64,000 nt of DNA from a gamma proteobacterium HdN1 (lineage in GTDB: Bacteria; Pseudomonadota; Gammaproteobacteria; Pseudomonadales; Ketobacteraceae). Shown here piece after piece: positions 43,099 to 52,651 of the stretch. Below the pieces are notes generated by a model. The model was given only the letters and a program-made list of their open reading frames with translations. It had not been told where the DNA came from and did no database searches. The stretch lies in assembly GCA_000198515.1 (NCBI GenBank), contig FP929140.1:2516527-2580526 (forward strand), given 5' to 3'. Positions within the stretch are counted from its first letter, which is position 1. Each line of letters begins with the position of its first letter. The position numbers were made by a program, and so were the translations under genes.

Positions 43099-46000
43099 CT
43101 ATTTGCCCAAGTATTTTTCGAGTGTTTGAAAAAAAATGGCTCTTTCGATGGGTTTGCCAAGCGCAGCGGTAAACCCTGCCTGTTCATAAGCCAGCGTATC
43201 ACCTTTGATTACGTTGGCAGTGAGGGCGATGATGGGGAGCGTGAAGCCTTGTTTTCTTAATATCTTGGTGGCTTCGATGCCAGTCATGATGGGCATTTTA
43301 ATATCCATCAGGATGAGGTCGAAGGTCTGTTTTTGCAGGGCTTTTACTACTTCGTCGCCGTTATTCACGGTGGTGAGCTGCACGCCGCAGTCGCGTAGTA
43401 TGAGTCCTACGAGGCGCTGACTGTCCTGGCTATCGTCTGCATAAAGGATGTGGCCTTGGAGGTTGGGGATCTGGATCTGTTGTTGGGATGCCACGGACTC
43501 TGTGGCGCGGGTGGCTTCTTCTTGGTTTTCGATCCATTCGCGCCGGTTGGGCACGTTGCCGCCGATGTATACGGTAAAGCAGCTGCCTTTGCCTGGTTCA
43601 CTGGTGACTTCGATCGTGCCACCCATTTTTTCGGCAAGTTGCTTGGAGATGACAAGGCCAAGCCCGGTGCCGCCAAACTGGCGCGCGGTGGAGGCTTCTG
43701 CTTGTGCATAGGATTGGAATAGTTTGCCGATCTGTTCTTCGCTAAGGCCTGCGCCGGTGTCGATGACTGAGAAACGAGTTAATTTGCGTTCCTCATCCCA
43801 GCCTACGTCGATCGTAACACTGCCTTCTTTGGTGAATTTCAGCGCGTTGCTGCAGAGGTTTAGTAGAATTTGCTTCAGCCGCGTAGGGTCGGCGTGAATT
43901 CGGTTGGGAAGCGGAAAATGGTAGACCACTTCAAAGGCAAGATTCTGGCTGCGCGCTTTCTGGGTGAAGTAGGAATAGACGTCTTTTAGAAGCAGGTAGG
44001 GGTTGAGCGGGACGTTTTCGACTTCTACGATCGAGGCTTCTACTTTGGAGAAATCGAGAATGTCATTAATGATATTGAGCAGGTGATGTGAGCTGCGGAT
44101 GATCGTATCGACCGCTTGCTGTTCATCCGTGGCGCTGAGGCTTTGATCGTTCAGCGATTCGCTGTAGCCGATAATTGCGGTGAGCGGGGTGCGAAGTTCG
44201 TGGCTCATGTTGGCAAGAAAATCGCCTTTTGCTGTAGCGGAAGCCGTGGCAAGTTCTTTTTCCAGTTTGTCGATCTCTCGGTCTTGTTCAGCGCGTTCAC
44301 GTTCTTTACGTTCTGTGATGTCGGTAAGGGAGCCTTCAATGTGGCTAGGGAGGCCGTTTGCGCCACGGATCATTTGGCTAAAGTGATCTACCCAAATACT
44401 TTTGCCGTTTTTTCCGGTGTAGCATGTCTCTAGTTGAAGTTTGCCAGCAAAGGCGAGCTGTTGGAGCTGACCATCGCCACCCGGGAAACAACGTGTAACG
44501 GCTTCTTTGCCGGCAGCGATGAGGGCGTCTACAGAATCGTATCCTAATAGATGAGCCATGGCGGGGTTGGCGCTGACGATGCGGCCGTCAATGCTCATCC
44601 GGTACATGCCTTCGATTGCGTTGTTAAACGTGGAGCGGTAGCGTGCCATGTTTTGTACTGCGCGCTCATTCGCTTCCAACGCTTCTTTTTGCATGCGTTT
44701 GATGCGGTCTGCGAGCGCAAAGGAAATCATCACCGCGCCGGAAAGGATACCGATGGGGGTGGCGGCAAGATAAATGGGGGCAGAGGGTAATACCTTAAGC
44801 AGCGCCAAGGTTTGCAACGCGCCGCCAATGGTCGTGAGCAGCCAGCCAATGGAAAAGTACACGGCATTTTCGTTTTCCTTGGACCAGCAGTAAAAGCTTA
44901 CACTAAGTAGGAGCAGTACGGAGAAAAACGTAAAGCCGCTGACCCATCTGCTAACAACGTCTTCGTCTACGATAAAGCTCGTTGCCAGATACATTAAAAT
45001 AAAGGACTGCCAGAACTTTAGAAAGTGATCTACACGGCGGTGATAGCGTGCGGTTTCAAGGAAGTTGCGGGTGAACTGGATGAGTATCCACCAAGTGCTC
45101 CAAATCAGGACAGAGAGATAGCTGTGTTTGGTCCAGCTACGGTTGTCCTCGAACAGAGTGAGGCCGTGGCCGATTTCAATGTACTCAATGAGCGTAATCC
45201 CTGCCAAGTAAAGAACAAAATACAGGTAGCTTGCGTCTCGTACGGAGAAATATACAAAAAGATTGTACAGCATCAGAATCAGCATGCCACCGAAAAAGGT
45301 GCCATAGATAATTTCTTCGTCTGCAACTTTTTCGATAAAACGTTTTGGCGTCCATAGGTTGATCGGCAAGATCAAGGCGCTATCGCTTTTGATTCGCAGG
45401 TAGAGCGTTATTTTGTCATCGAGATGTGTGGAAATTGGAAAGATGCTGTTTGCATGGTGTACGGGGCGCTGACTGTAAGGGGTGCGCAGATCGGATGTTA
45501 AATGCCGGTATGTGCCTTCACCGTTGGGAATATAAAGATCGCATTCCTGTAGCTGAGCACGCGCAACCTCTAGATACCAGTCGCGTTCTTGTGCGGTGTT
45601 CGCCCAGCTTGGGTATTCAAGGGTGATGGAAATCCAGAAGGCGGATTTTGTAATGCCAAAGTTGTGGGCGTCGGTCTTCTGGGAATTAAAAATAAACTGC
45701 GATTGAACTCGCGGTTGAAGAATGTCGTCGATGGTCAGTGTGCCAGATTTGTCTTCTAGGACGCCTGCTACGCGATCGAGGTGATATTCCTCGATATTTT
45801 TGTATAGGATCTCAACTGGGACATTCTCTGCGCTGTGTTCCAGTTTGGGAGAGTCCAGTGTTTGCAGCATCGGCGCTGTTGAGGTGCGGGGCGTGGCCGT
45901 TGCTGGAGCGGTGAGGGTGTTGTTTAGATTGACGCTTAGTGTGGCGGCAAGGCTACTTGACGATGCACTGAATAGATAAGCAAATGCGATGGTTAGTAGG

Positions 46001-46101
46001 CTGGCGGGCACTACTGCCTTTGCGTATTGCTTTGCCGCTCTAATGATTCTTTTAGCGAGCCGGCACGCTATATCAATTGAGGTCACTGGCAGCCATCCCA
46101 C
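43099..46101 (-). CDS. 7TMR-DISM hybrid sensor histidine kinase, apparently complete (paralogue 1)
   Basis: About 1000 residues from a GTG at 46101 (start uncertain). A signal-like helix comes first, then an extracellular 7TMR-DISMED2-type sensor (about 100-240), seven membrane helices (about 265-475), a PAS domain (about 490-610), HisKA with SHELRTPLTAI (His634, codon at 44200-44202), HATPase_c with NLCSNALKFT, DTGAGLS and GTGLGLVIS, and a C-terminal receiver domain with LILMDIKMPIMTG. All kinase boxes are intact. It lies downstream of three paralogues on the same strand, separated from them by a small membrane protein gene. The ligand is unknown; DISMED2 folds may bind carbohydrates. Confidence 0.92.
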   Translation of the reverse strand: MGWLPVTSIDIACRLAKRIIRAAKQYAKAVVPASLLTIAFAYLFSASSSSLAATLSVNLNNTLTAPATATPRTSTAPMLQTLDSPKLEHSAENVPVEILYKNIEEYHLDRVAGVLEDKSGTLTIDDILQPRVQSQFIFNSQKTDAHNFGITKSAFWISITLEYPSWANTAQERDWYLEVARAQLQECDLYIPNGEGTYRHLTSDLRTPYSQRPVHHANSIFPISTHLDDKITLYLRIKSDSALILPINLWTPKRFIEKVADEEIIYGTFFGGMLILMLYNLFVYFSVRDASYLYFVLYLAGITLIEYIEIGHGLTLFEDNRSWTKHSYLSVLIWSTWWILIQFTRNFLETARYHRRVDHFLKFWQSFILMYLATSFIVDEDVVSRWVSGFTFFSVLLLLSVSFYCWSKENENAVYFSIGWLLTTIGGALQTLALLKVLPSAPIYLAATPIGILSGAVMISFALADRIKRMQKEALEANERAVQNMARYRSTFNNAIEGMYRMSIDGRIVSANPAMAHLLGYDSVDALIAAGKEAVTRCFPGGDGQLQQLAFAGKLQLETCYTGKNGKSIWVDHFSQMIRGANGLPSHIEGSLTDITERKERERAEQDREIDKLEKELATASATAKGDFLANMSHELRTPLTAIIGYSESLNDQSLSATDEQQAVDTIIRSSHHLLNIINDILDFSKVEASIVEVENVPLNPYLLLKDVYSYFTQKARSQNLAFEVVYHFPLPNRIHADPTRLKQILLNLCSNALKFTKEGSVTIDVGWDEERKLTRFSVIDTGAGLSEEQIGKLFQSYAQAEASTARQFGGTGLGLVISKQLAEKMGGTIEVTSEPGKGSCFTVYIGGNVPNRREWIENQEEATRATESVASQQQIQIPNLQGHILYADDSQDSQRLVGLILRDCGVQLTTVNNGDEVVKALQKQTFDLILMDIKMPIMTGIEATKILRKQGFTLPIIALTANVIKGDTLAYEQAGFTAALGKPIERAIFFQTLEKYLGK

Positions 46102-46181
46102 CTATTGTCGCGCCAAAGGCGGCGCTTGCTGCATTGATGTGTTGGAGGCACGGTATCCACGCCGATTGTGCTAAAGGTACG

Positions 46182-46751
46182 CTAGGAGTAGGTTTTGTGA
46201 TCTCCGCGGTGAGAATCGGCGGAGAAGGGGCTACTCTCGTTTTCGGCATCTTCTGCCTCAATGCTGCCTGGAATTGGTTCGGCTTCTTCAGGGGCCTTGA
46301 TGATCTTGATCGTGCTGATAAACAGGGTGATGGATGCAACCAGTAGCAAAGGCTGAATGTAGGCAATCACGCCGGGAACTGGCTCGGGGCCGCTGAGTTT
46401 GATGGTCAGAATCACTGCGGGCGTTAGTACTAGGAACAGCGTAACGGCAACCATGAATAGAACCCGTTCTTTGTACACGCCGAAATCGTTATGGCTAATC
46501 AGCCCTTGCACAAATTTACTAATGCTGAGCCCTGCAAAAATGGCAGCAGCGAGCGAGAGTTCTTTTCCGAGTAGCAGCTTGTCGATTTCGCCTTCCCACA
46601 TTCGTTGCACGATGATGGCAAGAAAGGGAGTAAGAACAAATAAGATGTCGGCATAGGTGCCTTGGCGGAACCGTTTGAACTCACGTTCTTCCAGCGCGAC
46701 CAATTCTGCAATTTTTTCGCCTTGGGCGACTGGATCCTTTTCTTCTTCCAT
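46182..46751 (-). CDS. Four-helix membrane protein of unknown function
   Basis: 189 residues. The charged N-terminus (MEEEKDPVAQGEKIAELV) is followed by four hydrophobic helices, about residues 35-51, 63-80, 96-117 and 126-147, and an acidic, Ser-rich tail. No known family is recognised. It sits between paralogues 2 and 1 of the kinase array, on the same strand and with gaps of about 80 bases on either side, so it may be an accessory to these kinases (inference from position only). Confidence 0.7.
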   Translation of the reverse strand: MEEEKDPVAQGEKIAELVALEEREFKRFRQGTYADILFVLTPFLAIIVQRMWEGEIDKLLLGKELSLAAAIFAGLSISKFVQGLISHNDFGVYKERVLFMVAVTLFLVLTPAVILTIKLSGPEPVPGVIAYIQPLLLVASITLFISTIKIIKAPEEAEPIPGSIEAEDAENESSPFSADSHRGDHKTYS

Positions 46752-46829
46752 CTCTGGTTCCTGATTCTACTAGAAATGTTCAGGGGTATCTGTTTAGCGT
46801 AGATGATTTTTAGGCAAATGCGTGATTGC

Positions 46830-49709
46830 CTAAATTATTTGGGGAGGATCTTTGTGGTCGCTGTAAGCATCCCGTTTTAGGTGGCGCGACATGGTGGCAT
46901 AAAATACTGGTAGATCAACGGGTTTGCTCAAGTAACCACAGCAGCCTGCGCTGATTGCGTCTTTCAATTCTTGCTCACCGTCAGCAGCGGTGAGTGCATA
47001 GATTGGAGTTTGATTGTTAGCCGCACGGATTTCGCGTGTCGCGCTAATTCCGTCCATGAGTGGCATGTTGATATCCATGAGAATCAGATCGTAGGTCTTG
47101 CTAAGCGCCTGTTCTAGCGCGAGCTTTCCGTTATCAACTACGGTGATTGTAGCGCCAGTTTTGGCGACTAAGCCGGAAATTAGCTTCTGGTTGACGGAGT
47201 TGTCTTCTGCTAGCAGTACCTCGCCTAGTAGCTTGGGCGGTTCTTTTGATGCTGCGGTGAAAGAGGCAGATTTTTGCTGGGTGTTGGGTTTAGGTTCGCA
47301 AGCTTCGTTCGGTTGGTTGGCTTGCGGGGACGGTACAAAATGAATTTCGCGCAGCCAGTCGTTGTCTCCTGCCGTTCGCGCGTGCAGGCTGCCGCTGAAT
47401 CGCTGGCTGCCTTCTGTGCTCTTTTCTAGCAAGAAGTGCCCGCCTTGCAGCTTAAGCAAGTGAAGTGCAATATTGATGTCGAGCTGGCCTGCTGTCGAGC
47501 TTTCACTTTGTGCAGAAAATGTTTGGGGGTTATTTGGTTCGAAAATCTGAAAAGTTAGGCGCTGTGAGCCATGGTCCCATTGGAGGTGGAACGCAATCTG
47601 GTCAAAAGTTGTGGAGTGGATGGCGTTCAGGCAAAGATAGGAAAGTGCTTGTCGGATGCGTAAGGGGTCTCCGACAATGTGAGCTGGCAGCGGAAGCTCG
47701 CAGGCGATTTCAAACCGAATTCCCCCTTCTGCAGCACGCGGCCAGCAGAGTGAGAATATTTCCTGTAAAAAGGGTTCGAGGTCGATTCTGATTTTTTCGA
47801 AGGTCATCTTGCCCGCTTCGATTTTCGCGCGGTCCAGAATATCGTTGATAAGCTGGAGAAGAGATTGCGCGTTGTGAATCACTGAGCGCACAACCAGCTG
47901 CCGGGTTTTTCTGTCAAGCGTGTTTCCTCGAAGCGTTTCACTAAAACCCATTACTCCGGTAAGTGAGGAGCGGATTCGGAAAGACATATCTTTCAAGAAG
48001 ATCGTCTTTCCAGCAGTTAACAGCCGTGCTTGTTCCTTTTCATGGCGCTCTCGGATACGGTCGCGCTGGGCATCCATATTTAAAATACGGTCAGAAATAT
48101 CAATGAGCGTACCTTCGATATGGGAAGGCTCACCGTTCGGCGCGTGTATCAGACGCGTGGTGTGTAGAACGTGGCGCATACTGCCGTCACTGCCAGAAAT
48201 GGTGAGCTCGTGGTGAGGATTGCGGAAGCTTGTCAGCGCGGATCGAATCTTTCCATTTCCCGGGAATAATATTTTAGTTGCGGAGCGGCTGTTTTTTAGT
48301 AGTTCGGATACGGAGTTTAGGCCAAGAATGCGCGCTGTAGAGGAGTTTGCGCTGGTGAGTTCGCCGGTGAGGGATAGTTCGTAAATTCCTTCTGTGGAGT
48401 TTTCAAAGAAGTTCCGAAACTCCTTTAGTTGAGCAAGCGAGCTTTGTTTTGATATGAGAGTAAGGCTTTGCGCTTGCTTGATGCGTTCTCCCATTGCAAA
48501 GGCAAGCAGTGTGGCTTGGAGTAAAGTAGAAAATGTTAATAGATAGGGCGCCCACTGAGTTGCAGGAAGCAAACCGTTCGCTAAGGAGCCATAGATGATG
48601 TAGCCCACGTTGCAGATCAAAAAAGAGCTTGCAAGCAGTGCGGCATTAAAATCTTTACGTCGGTACCATACGTATAACGGCACAACAACGTTAATCATGC
48701 TGCCGATGCTGACAAGATAGGATGTGTTTACTAGTGCAGAATCATAGGGTATGTAAAAGTTTACAATGATGCAAAGACCAACGAAACAATAAAGGGCGAC
48801 ATAAACGATTCGGATATTTTTGAAATCGGTTCGCAAATCTAGAAAGCGTGAGGTGAAAGACAATGCGCCTAGAAGGGCAAGCCAAATAAGTGTAGGGCTG
48901 TTGGATTTGTCGAGTAGTTTTGGCATGGAATCGAAAATAATAATTCCGTGGCCAATTTCTATGAACTCAAATAGGGTGATGGGTGCGAGATAGCCAATAT
49001 AAAAGAAGTAGGAAATATTTCTCGTAGACAAAAGAAGAAATACGTTGTGTAAAATCATAATGATCAGGGCGCCGAATAGCAGGCCCGCCAAGAAATTTTC
49101 CCGCACGTTCATTCGTATAAACTCTGCTGGCGTTTGCAGATAGATCGGCACATAGATGGCACTTCTCGATTTTATACGAAAATAGAGTGTTATCTTTTCC
49201 CCGCGCTCAGTGAGAAGTGGAAAAACACTGTTCACATTGCGAATAGGGCGCTCACTGAATTGCATTCGCAAATCGGACTGCAGATGCTCAACTTCGCGTC
49301 CATTTCGTACGATGTACAGATCTACTTCATCAAGAAGTGCGCGGCGTAAGTCAATCAGCCATTGTTTTTGTTCTGGATATTGATGCTTCTTGTCAATATG
49401 CCAAAGTTTTACTCGAACCCAGACCGAATCGTTGGTGAGTCCGAAGTTGATGCCATTGGGGTTGGGTGATTGAAAAGCGCTTTGCATCTTCTTGGATGAG
49501 ATTTCCTCAAAGCTTAGTTTACTCTCTGGATCTCTAAGCGTGTAGGCGGCGGGGGTGAGGTCGTATTGGGCGGCTCCCGCAATCCGTACATCGTCATGCG
49601 CAGCCGCGCGAGTGGGGTTGGAATAAGTGCAGAGAAATAGCAGAATGATTGCCAGAAGTAGTGCGTTCTGGCTGTACAGGTTGTTCAGGTTGCAATCGGT
49701 GCAGCTCAT
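46830..49709 (-). CDS. 7TMR-DISM hybrid kinase paralogue 2, lacking both His and ATP-binding boxes
   Basis: 959 residues with the same plan as its neighbours: signal peptide (about 1-35), DISMED2-like sensor, seven helices, PAS (about 425-550), degenerate kinase core and receiver. The H box reads DMSFRIRSSLTGVMG, with Phe577 where His is expected (codon at 47979-47981). The N box is only partly kept (YLCLNAIHST) and the DxGxG box is replaced by IFEPNNPQTF. The receiver (AEDNSVNQ, LILMDINMPLMDG, SKPV) is intact. It should not be able to phosphorylate itself. Its start overlaps the stop of paralogue 3 (ATGA). Confidence 0.9.
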   Translation of the reverse strand: MSCTDCNLNNLYSQNALLLAIILLFLCTYSNPTRAAAHDDVRIAGAAQYDLTPAAYTLRDPESKLSFEEISSKKMQSAFQSPNPNGINFGLTNDSVWVRVKLWHIDKKHQYPEQKQWLIDLRRALLDEVDLYIVRNGREVEHLQSDLRMQFSERPIRNVNSVFPLLTERGEKITLYFRIKSRSAIYVPIYLQTPAEFIRMNVRENFLAGLLFGALIIMILHNVFLLLSTRNISYFFYIGYLAPITLFEFIEIGHGIIIFDSMPKLLDKSNSPTLIWLALLGALSFTSRFLDLRTDFKNIRIVYVALYCFVGLCIIVNFYIPYDSALVNTSYLVSIGSMINVVVPLYVWYRRKDFNAALLASSFLICNVGYIIYGSLANGLLPATQWAPYLLTFSTLLQATLLAFAMGERIKQAQSLTLISKQSSLAQLKEFRNFFENSTEGIYELSLTGELTSANSSTARILGLNSVSELLKNSRSATKILFPGNGKIRSALTSFRNPHHELTISGSDGSMRHVLHTTRLIHAPNGEPSHIEGTLIDISDRILNMDAQRDRIRERHEKEQARLLTAGKTIFLKDMSFRIRSSLTGVMGFSETLRGNTLDRKTRQLVVRSVIHNAQSLLQLINDILDRAKIEAGKMTFEKIRIDLEPFLQEIFSLCWPRAAEGGIRFEIACELPLPAHIVGDPLRIRQALSYLCLNAIHSTTFDQIAFHLQWDHGSQRLTFQIFEPNNPQTFSAQSESSTAGQLDINIALHLLKLQGGHFLLEKSTEGSQRFSGSLHARTAGDNDWLREIHFVPSPQANQPNEACEPKPNTQQKSASFTAASKEPPKLLGEVLLAEDNSVNQKLISGLVAKTGATITVVDNGKLALEQALSKTYDLILMDINMPLMDGISATREIRAANNQTPIYALTAADGEQELKDAISAGCCGYLSKPVDLPVFYATMSRHLKRDAYSDHKDPPQII

Positions 49710-52651
49710 GGCGATGCCTCTTGTGGAGTGAGGCAGTGGCTGATTACCTGATAGAATAGCGCTTTCTCTACTGGCTTGGCTAAGTGGCCGTTACACCCTG
49801 CGGTGAGTGCAGCCTGTAGTTCTTCTGCACCTTGCTCTGCGGTAAGTGCATAAATCGGTTTGGAGTATCCCCGCGCGCGTAACTGGGCGGTCGCTTCCAA
49901 GCCGTTTAGCACGGGCATGTTGATATCCATGAGGATAAGGTCGTAGGGTGCGGCACTGGCGGCGTTTATTGCTAGTTGGCCATTTTCGACGGTATGTACT
50001 TCGGCACCCGTGCGGCGAATCAGCCGGCTGATCAATGCCTGATTCACAACGTTATCTTCAGCGAGCAGAATTTTACCTGTTAGCCGCGGAGTTTCCTCCG
50101 CTACTTGCGAGAGAGCTTCTGTATTCTTTGGTGATGTTCGGCTGTGATCCGCCTTGCTGGAAAAATTTCCGCTAGGCCACGCGTGGATCCAGACCTCTCG
50201 TGGCGGTGTTTTGCAGCGCATCTGAATGGTAAATGTACTGCCATGCCCAAGAGTGCTTTCGATGGCGAGTTTGCCGCCGAGAAGTGTGCTTAATGCGCGA
50301 ACTATGGCCATAGGTAAGCCGCCGCGTTGTAGCTTTCCGGCACCGCCGAGATTGTCCGTATAAAGGATGGAGCGAATCGCTCTTTGGCTTAACCCCGCCC
50401 CGGTGTCGTGCACGCGAAATAGAAGATGGCTTTTCTGCGTATCCCACGCAATTTCTAGACGTACTTCTCCAGTTGCGGTGTGTTTTATGGCGTTGTTGCA
50501 TAAGATCAGCAAAATCTGAGCGATGCGCGTGGGGTCGTTCATGATCCTCGGCGGGAGCGGCCAGAGGGGTTCTATCGTAAACCGCAGCTGCTTTTTGCAA
50601 GCGCTTGGATGCACTGCGCTGTGAACTTTTTCTAGTAGATCGAAAAGATCTATGTCGATGGATTCCACCGACATTTTCCCAGCTTCAATCTTGGAATAAT
50701 CTAGGATGTGGTTGACAAGTTGTAAGAGTGATTTTGAGTTTTCAATGATTTCATTGGCTGCGATGACCTTGCTTTCCGCTGCGAGTTGAGGAGAGCGCAG
50801 TACCTCGCTAAATCCGATAATCGGTGTGAGTGCAGTGCGTATCTCAAAGCTCATTTGTTTGAGAAATTCGGATTTTGCTAAATTTTCAGCTTTCGCAATG
50901 CGCTTTCCGCGTCGCTCGCGAACGAGGTCAATTTCGGCCTGCTGTAGTTGGTGGCGATCGGTAATGTCGATGATGCGGCCTTCGATATAGAGCGGGTCGC
51001 CATAGAGGTCTCGAACCAGATTTGCGCTATGGAGCCCGTAGCGAGTGCTGCCGGTCGTGAGTGATGGGTAGTTTACGGCTCCCGCGATTGGCTCGCCACT
51101 GAGGACACGGCGCCAATCTTTCAATGCAACCCCTAGGCGATCAAATGCGTTTTTCCCTTGATGGGAGAGAAAAGATTGCGCGGAAGAATAGCCCAGCAAT
51201 TTCGCGAGGCTGCGGTTTGCGTCTATGATTCGGCCCGTAGGTGAGAGTTGGTACATGCCTTCAGGCGCGTTGTCAAAAATTGAGCGATAGCGCTTCATGT
51301 GCTCCAGCGCGCGGTAATTTGCGGTTAACGCGCCCTTTTGGATGCGTTTGATGCGTTCCGCAAGTGCGAAGGAGAGGAGCACTGCTTCTAGCAGTGTGCC
51401 GGTTGGCATGGATGCGATCAGCCACGGTTCGGGTGGTGCGCGCCCTGTTGCAACGGATGACATCAGCCCAAACCCCAGTGAGTTGAAGCACCAAGCAATG
51501 GTAAAAAAGGATGCGTTTTTATTGCCTTTGTACCAGCTCCATGCGCCCATTAGCGGCATTGAAGAAACTAGATAGCCGCAGACATTTACTGACACCTGTA
51601 CGGTTAGCTCATAAGGAAGCAAGAAACACAAGCCCGTCGCAATGAGCGAGAAGATAAAAACCGGCGTGAGGATTGCGTTAATGATCGGGTGCCGCTTTGG
51701 CAGTTCTAGGAAGTTGCGGGTAAAGGTGAAGGAGGACAACCAGATACACCAAATCGCAACAGGTATGTATTCTTTGTTAAACCACTCCATGCCCCAAGGA
51801 TAAAGGGGAGTGCCGTGTGCAAGTTCGATGACTTCAAAATAAAGTGCTGAGGCTAAGTAAAAAACGTAGTACAGGTAGCTGCGATCCTGCACCGCAAAGA
51901 ACAGGAAAAGGTTGTAGGCGATCAGGACGAGCATCCCACCGTAAAACACACCAAAGAGAGTTTCTTCGAAACTCACCTTGTGGACGTATTTTTCAGGTTT
52001 CCATAGCTTGATTGGGATATATAGGGCGGAATCGTTATTTACTTTTAGAAAAAATGTCGAGGTTTGGTCGCGTAGCGTGACGATCGGAAAAACGCTATTT
52101 ACTAATTTTAGCGGGCGATCTGCATAGGGTTTTCGTAAATCCGCTTGCTGACTGGAGATGGAACCATCCGAGTGGAGCCGGTAGAGCTCTGCGACGCGCA
52201 GCAGCGGTTTCGCAACCTCCAAATACCAGTACTCTGTGTTTGGTTGTCGCTTTTTGCTGGGTTCGTAACGGATTTGAATTTTGATCCAGTAGGTTGCATT
52301 GGAATAGCCGAAACTTAGGTAATCCTTTTCAGGCTTCACAAAATATGCGGCATATTCTGGCTTTACTATTTCTTCAATGGTGAGTTGGTTTGTGGCGTCC
52401 GTAAGGAGAGTAATTTTTGGAGTAACGAGGTAGTTGTCTTGGTTGTTTACAACGAGCAGGTCGTTGGCGACAGGCGGTTCTTCGTTTTTTGCTTGGAAGG
52501 AGTGCCGAAGATCTGCGAGCGCGTGGTTCGCCGAGAGAAAAACAATTAGCAAAGTGAAAGCCCGCAGGTTTTTGAACCATGCGCTGTGCTGTGTTCCAAA
52601 AAATCGTGTGGCGCAAACGTATTGTCGCGATGCGTGGGAAGCCAGTTTCAT
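49706..52651 (-). CDS. 7TMR-DISM hybrid kinase paralogue 3, lacking the phospho-accepting His
   Basis: 981 residues. Signal helix (about 28-47), DISMED2-like sensor, seven helices, PAS, kinase core and receiver. The H box reads QMSFEIRTALTPIIGFSE with Phe602 in place of His (codon at 50846-50848). The ATP-binding domain looks good: LILCNNAIKHT, HDTGAGLS and a G2-like GGLPMAIVRALSTLLGG. The receiver has AEDNVVNQ, LILMDINMPVLNG and AKPV. It could bind ATP but not accept phosphate on itself. It overlaps paralogue 4 and paralogue 2 by 4 bases each, so the three are translationally coupled. Confidence 0.92.
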   Translation of the reverse strand: MKLASHASRQYVCATRFFGTQHSAWFKNLRAFTLLIVFLSANHALADLRHSFQAKNEEPPVANDLLVVNNQDNYLVTPKITLLTDATNQLTIEEIVKPEYAAYFVKPEKDYLSFGYSNATYWIKIQIRYEPSKKRQPNTEYWYLEVAKPLLRVAELYRLHSDGSISSQQADLRKPYADRPLKLVNSVFPIVTLRDQTSTFFLKVNNDSALYIPIKLWKPEKYVHKVSFEETLFGVFYGGMLVLIAYNLFLFFAVQDRSYLYYVFYLASALYFEVIELAHGTPLYPWGMEWFNKEYIPVAIWCIWLSSFTFTRNFLELPKRHPIINAILTPVFIFSLIATGLCFLLPYELTVQVSVNVCGYLVSSMPLMGAWSWYKGNKNASFFTIAWCFNSLGFGLMSSVATGRAPPEPWLIASMPTGTLLEAVLLSFALAERIKRIQKGALTANYRALEHMKRYRSIFDNAPEGMYQLSPTGRIIDANRSLAKLLGYSSAQSFLSHQGKNAFDRLGVALKDWRRVLSGEPIAGAVNYPSLTTGSTRYGLHSANLVRDLYGDPLYIEGRIIDITDRHQLQQAEIDLVRERRGKRIAKAENLAKSEFLKQMSFEIRTALTPIIGFSEVLRSPQLAAESKVIAANEIIENSKSLLQLVNHILDYSKIEAGKMSVESIDIDLFDLLEKVHSAVHPSACKKQLRFTIEPLWPLPPRIMNDPTRIAQILLILCNNAIKHTATGEVRLEIAWDTQKSHLLFRVHDTGAGLSQRAIRSILYTDNLGGAGKLQRGGLPMAIVRALSTLLGGKLAIESTLGHGSTFTIQMRCKTPPREVWIHAWPSGNFSSKADHSRTSPKNTEALSQVAEETPRLTGKILLAEDNVVNQALISRLIRRTGAEVHTVENGQLAINAASAAPYDLILMDINMPVLNGLEATAQLRARGYSKPIYALTAEQGAEELQAALTAGCNGHLAKPVEKALFYQVISHCLTPQEASP

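Noticed and set aside
46830-52651. Kinase paralogues 2 and 3 as plain pseudogenes
   Set aside because: The frames are fully open over more than 950 codons, coupled by exact 4-base overlaps, and the receivers are intact, so loss of function of the whole protein is unlikely.
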